The notes beneath the pieces are model-generated. The model ran no database searches. It was not told the origin of the DNA and was given only the letters and a program-made list of their open reading frames with translations. The translations under genes were made by a program, and so were the position numbers. Shown here piece after piece: positions 40,301 to 49,404 of a stretch of DNA of 64,000 bases; position 1 is the first letter of the stretch; every line of letters starts with the position of its first letter. Origin of the DNA: Phytophthora colocasiae (lineage: Eukaryota > Oomycota > Peronosporomycetes > Peronosporales > Peronosporaceae); contig JAGKQI010000087.1 in the NCBI GenBank assembly GCA_018806915.1, positions 186,001-250,000 of the forward strand, in the 5' to 3' direction.

Positions 40301-43016
40301 ATGTTCTGGCAAAGGTTCGCTCTGAATGGGACTATTATATGGTCTCAAAAGCTGAAATGGAGTGTATCAAACCTGTGGGTGCCAGGAGCGAGTGGGAAGT
40401 GCAGATAAGAGGGTACACGCACGTATGTGACGACATCATGTGGACGTGCTCGTGTCTTTTTTACTGTTCACATCAACTGCCGTGTCGACACTTGATGTAC
40501 GTTGCTCAGTGTGTCCACGAATTCGAGTGTATGCCGCCGTCAAGTGTGCCGTCGCGCTGGGATATGGTGGAGATGACAAAGTTGGAGGAAACATTTACCA
40601 AAGGTATATCCTCACTGAGTATGGTGCGTAGCACATTGAAAAGGGACATTGAGTCGTTCCAGAATGACGGGTTGACGCAAAAAGCCGACTATGCTAATGA
40701 AGAAACACCAGCAACATATCAAGCAACACATCATGCAACACGAAGTGCTCCCGTGACACATTCAGCAACACATTGTGACCGAGCAACACAGCAAGCAACA
40801 CTGGGTGCAACAGTACATACAACAAACGCGGCGAAGACTGTGAAACAGCGACGCCAGGGCAAGTGTCGTGTGTACTACGCGAAAATAAAGCGTCGCGAGC
40901 GAGCAAATGTCGTTGTTCTATCATCAGAAGAGAAGTACTGCTACGCCAAAGCTGCATTCGAACCAGTTATGGAGCAACTGTCGGAACTGTCGAGTCCCAT
41001 GTTCTACAAGGCTTTAAAGGCATGGCGGGAAATTATCCGAAAGGGGTTGAACGAGCTGCCAGGGCGCACCCAACTGACACAACAACGGCAGCTGACGAAA
41101 GCTCGATCCGAAGATGGTCAAGATGAAGAAGATAGTAACTGTTCGTCTGAGATATCCCCGGCAGATCTCATCGACACCATGCAGATGCTTCGAGAATTTG
41201 ATGAACCCGGACCTGGGCTACAGGAAGAGCATCTGAAAGTGTTTACGGCGGAAGCAACACAAGGAGCAACTTTGGCTATGGAAGCAAATGAAAATGGTTC
41301 TGAATCTGGTCTTCTACAGAAATCATCGACAATTCCAACACCTGACAGTAACAAGGACCACCGCTGCGTAGTTGCAACATTGACACAAGCTTGGAAAACT
41401 GAAACTACCCAGCCTTCTATCAAAACGACCTCATCCCTTGTGACGACCACCCCGACCAAGCCATGTGAGCAATCCAAGGTAGAATACACAAATGCGGCAA
41501 CACACAGACGCGATCAGGTCGAAGTACTTCGCTTTCCTAAGCCTAAACCACGTAGCAACAAGCGGAAGAAGACCAAGCAGTCGCTGATTCAGATAACAGC
41601 AAAGCCAGACAGACTAGCTGTCGTGACGTTACCGGACAAGAAAGTGCCATCTTTATCTCGAGTTTTGGAATGGGCAAGATATACCACTGACATTGAGCGT
41701 GTGGGCACAGTGCTTGAGAACTACCCACTTGCGATGGAAGATGATTTTATTGGGGCGAGGAAAGCGCGATGTGAGAAGGAGTGCGTTTATCCTGACGACT
41801 ACGACTACAATTTCGTGATCCCCAAGGCACTGGTCACAAAATTGGATGCTGTAGTTGAAGCAGAGAAGGCGAAACGCACCAGCTCAAAGTACTTCGCAGA
41901 TGTGTCACAGTCAGAGCACCCCGTCGGCACGACAGAAGAGATCATCGCATTTTTTCCGGGGGGAACGCCGCGATTTACCAGGTTGGCCATATTGTGTTGC
42001 TGGCTATGGTGCTATTGTGTTGTTCACTCTGTCATTATTTATTGTGTTGCTAATTATTTTGCTCGTATATGTTGCTATTTACCCGTTACACCAGCGCTGC
42101 TGTGAACCGTTTGAAGGCATTTTATGACATTCGCCGCAAGTGTGCCGACTGGACGAAGGATATGGAGTGGCTCAAATTACCGGTGTGGGAACGAATGCTG
42201 GTAACGCCAGACCTCTTTGATGAAGAAACGGGATCGGATGAGTTGATGCCAAGCGAAGCTGGAGCAAAGTGTCAAGAGCTGGCAGCTGAAGCAGCTCGAG
42301 TTCTAGGCAACTCAAGCCTAATGTCGATGTTTCGACCCTCTACAGGACCAAACACACTGAAGGTGGAAACTCTGGTTGGAATGCTGGCTAGAGATAAATG
42401 GCTAAACGATGCGGTGATTGGATTCAGCATTCGTTGTATTTGCAACACACGCCGTGACTGTTACGCGATGGATTCACTTTCTCCGATAATGGGGTATGGA
42501 AAACTACCAGATGAACGGATTGCCAACTTCAACTATGTTGTGTTGCCCGTCAACCTTGATCAAAATCATTGGGGCATCATAATAGTTGGCTTAAACTATC
42601 GACTGTCAACACCATCGATGACTCCGTATTATTACGAGCCTTTATGCAAGACACACTACCGACCTGCCATAGAGGATATTTACGAGAGTACTGTGATTCC
42701 CTTCCTGCGAGACTGGCATACTGGGACAATGCCAAGTTCTGAGTACCCTGTTGTGGAGTCTGGTGTGTGGATTGAAGCTCCTCAGCAGCCCGATGGATCA
42801 TCGTGTGGGGTGCTTATCATTGCACATGCGTACGACTTACTAAATGGTGGTTTTCGCCTGTCGAGACGAGCTGTTACTCTTGACGACGTTGCTGTAATGC
42901 GCCTCAGAATTTTGTGGATAATTCTCATGCAGCCTGAAGTTACAACAGAATCAAACAAGCTTGTAGGAACTACAGAGACCACAGGATTAGAGCTAGAAGC
43001 AACTATGAGGACATAG
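37357..43016 (+). pseudogene. MULE transposase fused to SWIM finger and Ulp1-type protease
   Basis: Multi-exon; introns inferred at about 37955-38171, 38558-38661, 38870-38935, 39101-39191, 39453-39516, 39842-39929 and 41982-42095, all GT-AG and phase-consistent. Exon 1 encodes a Lys/Ala-rich, histone-tail-like N terminus. Next come a FAR1-like DNA-binding region (KDWDEFETTLKGYMAEN, ISRHNHPTN) and the DDE transposase: VMDWTHGTNN, VIDKDFVEWRVLEKVFPHA with CQFHALTYW, and NRIESNWNQVK. A SWIM finger follows (TCSCLFYCSHQLPCRHLMY), then a 500-residue polar linker, then a C48 Ulp1-type protease at the C terminus: NHWGIIIVG (His), YYYEPL where Asp is usual, and QQPDGSSCGVL (Gln, Cys). One-base lesions at about 39643 and 40040 break the frame. 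The fusion could remove SUMO-like modifiers from host or element proteins; that is inference. Confidence 0.8.
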
Positions 43017-43067
43017 CTGAAGATAATTGGGATTGATTCTGCTTAAAGCATGGACATCCTGTCCGGT

Positions 43068-43454
43068 TCACCCAAGTCGTTCGTTACCTAGCATTATGTT
43101 GCAGCATTCTTCAAGCACCATAGCATCTGACATCACGTAGCCAGTGTTATACGTAGATACTCCCACAGCAGCGGCAAGACGCACTAGCGTTTCTTTTTCT
43201 TGAGAAAGCGTTAAGGCAAGCTCATCCTGTGCAGTCAGCAATTTTATAGAGTACTTAGTCATTTTGCGAAGCTTCTTCTCGAGTTCGTTGACATTGTGAA
43301 GTCTTGTCCGCAAAAGCTCCTTGCACATACGCGCGCTGTAAGCGCGTGCGTGACTAGGAAGCATTGTGCGAGGGTCTGGTGGTGGCGGTGGCGGGGATGG
43401 TGGCGTCAAGCTGGCACCAGTCGTTGCTGCGCAAGAAGAAGGCCCTTGGTCCAT
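43068..43454 (-). CDS. Small coiled-coil ORF inside the MULE
   Basis: 128 residues from ATG 43454, convergent with the transposase gene, with 51 bp between the stops. A poly-Pro stretch (PPSPPPPPPDP) is followed by a helical segment RLHNVNELEKKLRKMTKYSIKLLTAQDELALTLSQEKETL split by a short break, predicted as a coiled coil. No homologue comes to mind. It lies inside the element's termini, so it may be a second element gene, as some Mutator elements have. It could also be chance; the homogeneous heptads favour a real protein. Confidence 0.5.
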   Translation of the reverse strand: MDQGPSSCAATTGASLTPPSPPPPPPDPRTMLPSHARAYSARMCKELLRTRLHNVNELEKKLRKMTKYSIKLLTAQDELALTLSQEKETLVRLAAAVGVSTYNTGYVMSDAMVLEECCNIMLGNERLG

Positions 43455-43697
43455 GGTTATATCTGCTCTGCACGAAGTATTTTACGATATGACTACAGCC
43501 TCTCGCTCTAATGCGATTTTCTTGAAAACCGCAGGTAACTTTTGCGTTAGCGGTAATTTTGCCAGAATAAATTACGAAGGAGGATGTCCACATATGCCTG
43601 GTGTTGCTCTTTATGTAACTCCTAGTGTTGCCAAAGGCGTCATGTGTTGCGATAAGACTTGTCGTTTTGTCGTAGATGTGTTGCAGTAACGTCATTC

Positions 43698-44688
43698 TCA
43701 ATTTCTTGAGAGCATATCTGGAATAAAAGAATTAGTACCCTATCATTTAGAAATTCACTTGAAAACAGTTTTACCTTCACGTTCATGTGCTCGCCGTCAC
43801 GGTCTTTGGGACCCTTGATCGCTTTCCAAATGGCATTCGCAGTTGCCACAAGATGAAACGGGACTCGTGTTTTATCCAAAACCTCGAAAAAAACTCCCCT
43901 TACAACATTCGGGTAAAGCGTTGCTTTCCGTCCAGGGCACAATACTTGGGTCATAGCTTTGCTCTCCAAACGTTTCCCCGAAACTTTGGTCTCAGCGAGC
44001 AAATTTCTGAAATCGGCTTTAACATCACGGTGTGGGTTCTGTAAGAACTGGGTACCCCGCTGACGATAGGGCGTTTGCTCGAGCAGCTACAAAATGGGAA
44101 AAAAAGTTAGGATTCTGACTGGAAATACCATTCATTTCATCGTACCGTATCGTCACAACGACGGTGAAAGAGTCTTTTGAGATTTTTACGCTCTCTTCGT
44201 TGCTCTTGTAAGAGACCGCGCAACGTCTTGTTTCTCGCTTCAGCTTCTTGGCGCTGTTGAAGCTGTCGGTCTGCAATTCCTTTCCAGAGTACACCAGCTA
44301 TGTTGCGTTTTGCCGCTGTTGAACCATCATCTGAAGCCCTTGTTTGCCTTAAAGTTTGTTTCTTAAGCTCCTGTACGGTCTTCGTTAGTTCTGCAACCTG
44401 CAATCGGAGATTTTCAAGGGTAATCTTGCGTGTCCGGCGTGGTTGACGTAGAGAGACTCGAGTGTTGCTAGTAGAATGCTTCACACAGTCATCAGGTGCC
44501 TTTGGAAGGTCGAGCTCAGGCTCTTGAAACCAATTGACAGTTAAATCACTGTTGAAAGCGTGACGGTGAGTCAGCTCGCCCACATTTTCGATGTAAAATG
44601 CGTGAGAATCTGCAAACTCAGGCAGTATACTGTCCAGCATCTTGTAATTCACCACGTAGTCGAGCGCTGCGTCCAGATCGTCAGCCAT
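43698..44688 (-). pseudogene. N-terminal part of M96-like gene split by MULE
   Basis: Start ATG 44688 (MADDLDAALDYVVNYK). Exon 1 44688-44146 (181 codons): leader, RQPRRTRKITLENLRLQV, heptads, LWKGIADRQLQQRQEAEARNKTL. Exon 2 44086-43775 (104 codons): LLAETKVS, LCPGRKATLYPNV, VPFHLVATANAIWKAI. Intron 43774-43718. Exon 3 starts at 43717 (ICSQEIE) and is cut after 20 nt by the Mutator-like element; it resumes at 37185. Exon lengths and phases match the intact paralogue 46699-48135 closely, so it was probably functional until the insertion. Confidence 0.85.
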
Positions 44689-44957
44689 GCTAGATAAAGC
44701 AATTGTGCACGATCTCAGCGGTCCGGAACAGCAAAGAATGGGCAACGTCACAGTTGCGTCACAGGTTTTAGAGACTCTATTAGAGTTCCTCTTGTCTCAA
44801 GAATTCTTTGGCGGTACCTCGTGTGATGTTCGCCTTTTCCTTGATTGCGATCGCAAAAAGCCCAAATACGCGGTGTAATCCGATTATCGGCCACGGGCTT
44901 CGGATTATGCCGAACTGTTCCGTGCAGATGTGGTTAGCAACCGGACCTCTCAAAAAG

Positions 44958-45540
44958 CTAGCGTCTACTGACAACGGCGGGTAGCAGTGTTAGGCGGTGG
45001 TGCGGGGACAGGGAGGCAAACATTTTCGTCAGCACAGAGCACTTGCCTTCGAAGTGAGAATAGTCGTGGGTGAGCTGTAGCGAAACGATGGAATCGGGAG
45101 CCAGGCGGAAAGTGATGAAGACACCTTTGAAAACGAGATCGCTAGAACGTAGTATAGCCCGAAAATGGCTGCTGAAAGTCGAGTAAACTTGATAGATTGC
45201 ATTCCGCGCTTCCAAAGGCGGCCGATTTTCAAAGTGGTGCTTGTTGCGGGCTGTCCAAACGCAGTGGAGTGTGACGCTGCGAAAAATCGTCCAGAGAATC
45301 TTGAGTTCAGGCGCATAAGAAAGCTGTGAGCGCGGCCAGGTGGGTTCTAGCGGAACACAAGCTATTTCCCAAGTAATTGCTGGTAAGAAAAGTCTCCAGT
45401 CGTCGGCAACAATGCCCCATAGCACGGCGACACGAGCACAATCGAAAAACAAGTGCTTCTCGGTTTCAACAGAAGTGCAGTCGATGTTGGAGAAACAAAA
45501 ACCGAGAGTGTAGCAATCGATAATGCATCCTTTAGCTCAC
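44958..45540 (-). pseudogene. Probable LINE 3' fragment (zf-RVT type)
   Basis: The minus frame reads GFCFSNIDCTSVETEKHLFFDCARVAVLWG, here in two parts: CFSNIDC and ETEKHLFFDC. It continues with a Trp-rich stretch ending HCVWTARNKHHFEN. The C..C..E..HLFxxC pattern followed by W(L/T)xRN is the usual C-terminal zinc-binding region downstream of RT in non-LTR elements. No RT is present upstream within the window. It is truncated and lies between two host genes. Confidence 0.5.
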
Positions 45541-45781
45541 GTTGACATAGTACATCGTATCACTAGTACATCACAAGTTTTAATTCAATCTTGTACGACA
45601 AATGTTTGGATGAACTCTGTTGAGATGAATAAAAACCGGATAACGTTGAGTGCTGAGCATCATGACACAATTCGTTGACGAATAGGTGAATCACACTTGG
45701 TCTACAGTGGGGAGACTAAGCCCAGCTAATACTACATGTAGTAGACACTTTCCATTTTAACCTCTTTGCTGACAGTGAAAC

Positions 45782-46691
45782 ATGCCGCCTAGCTCTCTCT
45801 ATCCGCCAACAATCCTTTCGTTAAGTGAAGACGTCATCGGGAGTGTCAAGCAGCGTGTTTCACCTCCTCACCGATACTTGGATCGCGGTAACAACCGACC
45901 AACTAAATCCCAACGGTTCACAAGTCCAAGATCCCCACTTCTTTCGGATAAAAACTCTCAAGATGAAGAAGTTGAGCAGGAGGTAGCTGAAACCCGACGA
46001 CAACGGATCCGAATTAATCAAGCACGGTATCGTCAAAAGCTGCAGAAGAAACCCGAACAGCTTGAGAAATGCATCCAGCAGCTCACAGAACAAGTGCAGC
46101 ACCTCGAGAGTGAGCGCGATCAAGCTGTAGGTGGTGTTGCGTTCCAAAAGACGGTATGGACTGCTGCGGTGGAGTACTTTCGGATCTTCACTCGCGGATG
46201 GACTGCGCCAGCAGGAGCCAACATCGTCGCTATGACCTTGCTGAAGACGCTGGTCTCGTCGGACGTGGCGTTCAGCGGCGGTATCGGACTTGACGCTTTG
46301 GTGCACAGTTGGCGAGTCTTCACGCAGTAACTTCCCAGACGTCTACCTTCAAGTTAAGAACCTCAAGGAGTTGTCAAGTGACTTGGTATACGCAACCACT
46401 ACCACAACGATCACCTTGTCCGACACAGCCATGGGGAATGCGTTTCCTCACTTAACGAACGGAGGAGCAGGAGGTCGGTGTTCCCGGATAGCAGAACGGC
46501 TGGGAGGCCAACGGCTGGTTCTGCAGGGGTCTGTACGCTTCCACTGGGACCATAATTCCCATCGAATTGTCGAAATCCAAGCACAAACTGACTTGGTATC
46601 ACCGTTTCTGGCGCTGTTGGAGAACTTGGAGGACGTGTCGTTGGCTTTTGCCTACGCTCTGGTAACCCCTGAGGGCGATTTAGTCGAATAA
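45782..46691 (+). pseudogene. bZIP transcription factor with one-base frameshift
   Basis: Start ATG 45782. The basic region is RRQRIRINQARYRQKLQKK (NxxRYR signature typical of oomycete bZIPs, where Asn-x-x-Arg-Tyr/Arg contacts DNA). The zipper follows, LEKCIQQLTEQVQHLESER. The next segment (TVWTAAVEYFRIFTRGW) starts a conserved regulatory domain. The frame ends at TAA 46328-46330 after SWRVFTQ, but an overlapping frame continues from 46290 with FPDVYLQVKNLKELSSDL to 46691. A single extra A at about 46329 would account for this. Without it the protein would be about 302 residues. Either a recent pseudogene or a sequencing error. Confidence 0.75.
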
Positions 46692-46698
46692 CTGGAAG

Positions 46699-48135
46699 TC
46701 ACAAGTTCAACGCGCTGTCAAACAAATTGTTCTCGATGCGCTCGCTATACAGTGAGAGCTTCTTGTTCCAGCCTGTGATCGCAATGTCCACAAACGCTGG
46801 GTCTCGGAACTTAAGTGCTGTCTCCTTTCCGTCATCGCAGCGTCGGACCCAGAGGTAACTTTCGATCACAGCAGTCTCAGCCCCCGAAGCCAATGCCTGA
46901 CCTGGTTGAACGACGATAACGACTGTTTCTTGGAACAACAAGCCAAGAGAACCCAAGCTTCGACTGCTAGGATTTGTTAAACCTCGGCAGATAAACACCA
47001 CGCGATCTTCTTCAACGTATCGTCGACTGACTCGACTCTCTTGAACGAACGATAAATGACCGGCAGCGTTGCATGTGTAGCTCACGTAACTCCTGAAAAT
47101 GTCGTCACTTGGCTGCTGAGCATCTTGGTTGCATATCTAATTCGCAGACACAAGCATTTGTTCGTTAGACACTACCTAGAAATATATATGATGGACGAAG
47201 TGATACTGTACCTTAGCTTGGACGATGTCTCCATCGCGTGTTTTGTTGCCGCACAAGGCGTTCCAAACAGCATTTGCAGTCCGTTGAATGTTAAATGGCA
47301 CGTGGTTCTTGCTCATTAGCTCGATGAACATCCCATTCGCAGTTGTAGCGTAAACCTGATGCGTGCGGCCAGGACATGGGAGGTTTCCCATGTTTTTCTT
47401 CTTAAACAGAGCGTCGACTCCAATGTAAATATGGTCTGTGCCCTCGAGAAGCTCCCTAAAGACTCGTTCATTATCTGCAGATGCTGTATCCACCAACATC
47501 CGCCCTCGTTTGACATTTGGCATCATTTCCAGCATCTGAAACCAGCCCAAACAAGTCAACACTTCATGAAAAACCTTGAAAATGCAACATGGAAAGCAAC
47601 GAACCTCTTCACTGTATCGACGCTTGAGCATTCGCTTGAGATTCGCCGCATATTTCGCTTGAAGCACCATTTCACTACGTAATTTCGCGTTATCTGCTTC
47701 CACTCCCTTTCGAAGAGCGAGTTGTCGGTCTGCAATGCTCTTCCAGAGTGTTTTATCCAGCGAACTGTTCTTTGAAGTGCATTTTGACGCCTGCTGAGCC
47801 CTGGCAGCTCTCGTCTTCATTGCTTCCAGTTTCTCAGCCAACGTCGTAGCCATTCTTCTCAATTCTTCGATCTCCTCTTTACGTGGGGCACTTCTTCGAC
47901 GGCGTTTCGTCGGTTGAGAGGACACTTGAGGCCAAGGAGCCTTCACAATGAGACTCTCGACGTCCGGTTGGACGGGAGGAGAGGAATCGAGTGGGAACAT
48001 GTCCAACATAGCGAGAGTGACGTCATCTTCAGAGCTTTGAGCGACGTCCTCCGTCTTTTCATCGAGGAATTGCAGCAGATTCGCGTCTGTAGCGTCTAAA
48101 CCGATGAAGTCGAGTGTGGAGTGCAGGGAGTTCAT
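46699..48135 (-). CDS. bZIP/START-like protein, M96-like family (intact)
   Basis: Start ATG 48135 (MNSLHSTLDFIGLD). Exons 48135-47605, 47535-47212 and 47136-46699; introns of 69 and 75 nt with GT-AG ends, all phase 0; 430 residues. Exon 1: acidic leader, a basic cluster (PTKRRRRSAPRKEEIEELRR), heptads and LWKSIADRQLALRKGVEADNAKLR. Exons 2-3: START-like fold with VFRELLEGTDHIYIGVDALF, LPCPGRTHQVYATT, VPFNIQRTANAVWNAL, SYVSYTCNAAG, RRYVEEDRVVFICRGL, AVIESYLWVRRCDDGKE and IENNLFDSALNL. This is the cleanest member of the array and the best reference for the damaged ones. The nuclear/DNA-binding role is inferred from the basic coiled coil. Confidence 0.82.
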
Positions 48136-48435
48136 GGCCGGTGTGTTCTGTAGTTTGCTCACTAGTGGCGTTATCGCTGCAATAGGAATCTAGTTAACTC
48201 AGTGGAACTCTTTGTCGGTTGCCAGCAGATCTCGTTCTGATCACGCACAGTTCCCTCATCCTGATTGAGACTCTCTCTGTCGCACCGTCAACATACTGTT
48301 CAACAGGCTGTTCCTCTGTGTGTGGCTCTGGCTTTCGGTGACCTATCTCAAGTGCAAGAAGAGGAACACAAGAACTCTTTTACATTCATAGCACTATGTA
48401 CAGCATACAAGGGGACTGGTTTACTACCGGTAGGA
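48136..48435. other. Intergenic spacer between two M96-like genes
   Basis: 300 bp between the start of the gene at 48135 and the stop of the next same-strand gene at 48436. It should contain the promoter of the former. I see no TATA-like or oomycete initiator sequence that I would commit to, and no ORF. Confidence 0.6.
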
Positions 48436-49404
48436 CTACCCTACTTGAATCGCGTCGTCGAATAGGAAGTTCTCAATCTCCTGGTTGTTGGACGTGTACG
48501 AGTGCTCCCAGCCTTCGATCGCAATGTCCACGTACACTTCACCTCGGAACTTACGCGCCATGGCAGTGCCTTCGTCATGTCTGGTAGCACAGAGGTAACT
48601 CTCAATGATTGACGTCTCGACACCGGAAGACAAAGGTTCTCCTCGACGCACTACGACCGTCATTGTCTCGTTAAACTTCAAGCCCATGTGACCGTGCTCA
48701 CCTGTGGGCGTAGGCTCCATGATAGAGCGACAGATGAACGTTGCTCGATCCTCAGTGATGTATTTACGTGCCACCTCGCGGACTTGAAGCAGAGCGGAGA
48801 CGTTCCCAGCGACGCAGTTGAAAGACACATAGTTGGTGACTGTATCACCTCGTTGTTGACTCTCCCAGTCAATTGTTCCTTGAGTGTACGGGCTGTCCTT
48901 ACGGTGACGGCCTGTAAGCAGCTTCCACACAGCTTTCTGCGTCTTCTCCAATGCGAACGGCACTTTGTTCTTGTCTAAAAAGACGACGATAGCACCGTTC
49001 ACAGCATCTCGCTGCACTTGTCGCTTCCGTCCCGGGCAAGGCACTTGAGGCATACCCTTTTCCACATACAGTTCATCCAGTCCGGCGTACAGCTCGTCTG
49101 TTCCTTGGAGAAGCTTGGCAAACACTTCTTCATTATCTTTCGGTGGTGGTCCCGTCACGAACGTTTGTTTCCTGCGTTTGAGACCGATGAGTTCCAGTGT
49201 CTAATAAAACAGTAACAAGAGATTCGTGAGAAGTTAATACACACTTCAACACACTACAAACGCTTTACCTCTGCGTCGTTGCGACGACTGAGCATTCTCT
49301 TGAGGTTCTTGGTCTGTCGAACTCGAGTTTCCACGCGGTTTCGGAGCTGAGCATTGACTTCTTCTGCCTTTTGTCGTAGAATGAGCTGTCGAGCTGCTAC
49401 CTGT
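48436..49404 (-). pseudogene. 5'-truncated M96-like gene
   Basis: Exon 2 (49200-48436, 254 codons) has the complete START-like domain in one exon: VFAKLLQGTDELYAGLDELY, VPCPGRKRQ, VPFALEKTQKAVWKLL, NYVSFNC, ARKYITEDRATFICRSI, SIIESYLCATRHDEGT, IENFLFDDAIQ. The upstream exon ends at 49269 with a GTAAAG donor and encodes AARQLILRQKAEEVNAQLRNRV, the end of the WxxIAxRQ region. At about 49405 it meets the gag coding sequence of a gypsy fragment, so the acidic leader, the basic region and the promoter are lost. The START second intron found in paralogues is absent here, as in the gene at 34021. Confidence 0.8.

Larger units (their letters stand above)
37195..43697 (+). mobile_element. Mutator-like element with transposase-Ulp1 fusion
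   Basis: 6503 bp, flanked by a 9-bp duplication TCAATTTCT. The termini are short imperfect inverted repeats: CGTTACTACAACA at 37201-37213 pairs with CGTTACTGCAACA in the complement of the right end (43679-43691). Subterminal GCAACA/TGTTGC words follow at both ends. Inside are a multi-exon transposase gene (37357-43016, +) and a small minus-strand ORF (43068-43454). The element interrupts exon 3 of an M96-like gene. Frameshifts near 39643 and 40040 suggest that this copy is no longer autonomous. Confidence 0.88.

Noticed and set aside
18357..49404. Secreted RxLR or Crinkler effectors, expected in such regions
   Set aside because: I looked for a signal peptide followed by RxLR or LxLFLAK-type motifs in the open frames and found none convincing.
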